A DNA stretch of 13,484 nt from assembly GCA_945870545.1 (NCBI GenBank), contig CAMBTF010000013.1:1-13484 (forward strand). The letters run 5' to 3'. The position numbers and the translations under genes were made by a program. Below the pieces are notes generated by a model, which saw only the letters and a list, made by a program, of their open reading frames with translations, was not told where the DNA came from and did no database searches. Within the stretch, counting starts at the first letter, position 1. Each line of letters opens with the position of its first letter. Below, piece by piece: positions 13,183 to 13,484 of the stretch. Source of the DNA: Akkermansia muciniphila. Its GTDB lineage: Bacteria > Verrucomicrobiota > Verrucomicrobiia > Verrucomicrobiales > Akkermansiaceae.

Positions 13183-13484
13183 TTATCCCTCTTTTCCGCA
13201 GCATTGCTTGAACTTTTTCCCGGAGCCGCAGGGGCAGGGAGCGTTGCGGCCGGCGGTCTCGATGGCGAAGCTGGGCTTGCGTTTCGGGAGGTTGAGCTTG
13301 AGGCCGGGGGTGTCTTCGCCGGAGTCCTGTGACGAGGAAACGAGCTGCCCGGAGCTGCCGGAGGAAGCCATGTTATCTCTGGTGAGCGCGGCCTCGCCGC
13401 CCTGAAGCTGGCGGGGCTGGCTGTGAAGCTGGCGGAGGAAATCCTCGAGGTTGTGCGCGGAGCGGAAGAGATTGGTCAGCGCCT
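13183..13484 (-). CDS. secA: Preprotein translocase ATPase SecA, C-terminal end (partial)
   Basis: The gene enters from the right edge; about 99 C-terminal residues are visible. The frame is open through the edge, so the methionine at 13371 is internal rather than a start. Seen: [18 protein letters not shown], which fits the end of the SecA helical scaffold region, then a flexible glutamine- and serine-rich linker. The final SEC-C zinc tail is [19 protein letters not shown], with ligands in the pattern C-x-C-x8-C-C. In SecA this tail binds SecB and ribosomes. SEC-C tails also occur in other proteins, but the preceding segment and basic linker favour SecA. The motor domains lie outside the window. 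Confidence 0.82.
   Translation of the reverse strand, partial: ALTNLFRSAHNLEDFLRQLHSQPRQLQGGEAALTRDNMASSGSSGQLVSSSQDSGEDTPGLKLNLPKRKPSFAIETAGRNAPCPCGSGKKFKQCCGKEG

Overview
The window looks like chromosomal DNA of a Verrucomicrobiota bacterium, probably Verrucomicrobiaceae or Akkermansiaceae. This is inferred from the high GC content, the verrucomicrobial flavour of SecA, Ffh and FtsK, the scarcity of Shine-Dalgarno sites, and short repeats between genes. No marker in the window fixes the genus. Host genes all lie on the minus strand. A small mobile region of about 5 kb on the plus strand interrupts them.

Host part, left (1-3877). The N-terminal membrane domain of an FtsK-type DNA translocase is cut by the window edge. 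Next come a 400-bp gap with two tandem repeat arrays, a fused circularly permuted ATP-grasp/alpha-E protein of the peptide-ligase (amidoligase) type, and a small exported Dabb-domain protein with a good hairpin terminator.

Mobile part (about 4018-9128). A tRNA-Arg(CCU) gene on the minus strand (9057-9128) is the integration target. Its 3' half plus 15 bp of flank is repeated perfectly as 56 bp at 4917-4972 and 9042-9097. The repeat begins exactly at the first base of the anticodon loop. Between the copies lies a compact element: a tyrosine recombinase whose stop codon overlaps the start of a HigB toxin gene, a HigA antitoxin, a scar made of fragments of the integrase gene, an excisionase-like HTH protein overlapping an unrecognised 209-residue protein, and about 0.9 kb without a convincing gene. 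Paired GTAACCAA motifs sit near both ends and look like recombinase arm sites. Left of the element, abutting the left att copy, is the remnant of a related older element: the last part of an integrase gene, a second diverged higBA pair with its own promoter and palindromic operator, and a 33-bp patch matching the right part of the intact element.

The most distinctive point is an 'integrase tail + HigBA' block seen twice. The integrase tails are about 95% identical at DNA level, yet the toxins share only about half of their residues. Both blocks carry the palindrome TAACG-N5-CGTTA, but at different positions. This suggests related tRNA-Arg elements that stacked at one site and swap addiction modules behind a conserved integrase.

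Host part, right (9174-13484). A YheT-type alpha/beta hydrolase, an inverted repeat, Ffh (the SRP GTPase), a secreted polysaccharide-deacetylase-like protein, and the C-terminal end of SecA with its zinc-binding tail, cut by the right edge. Ffh and SecA both serve protein export, but they are separated by the deacetylase and by intergenic gaps.
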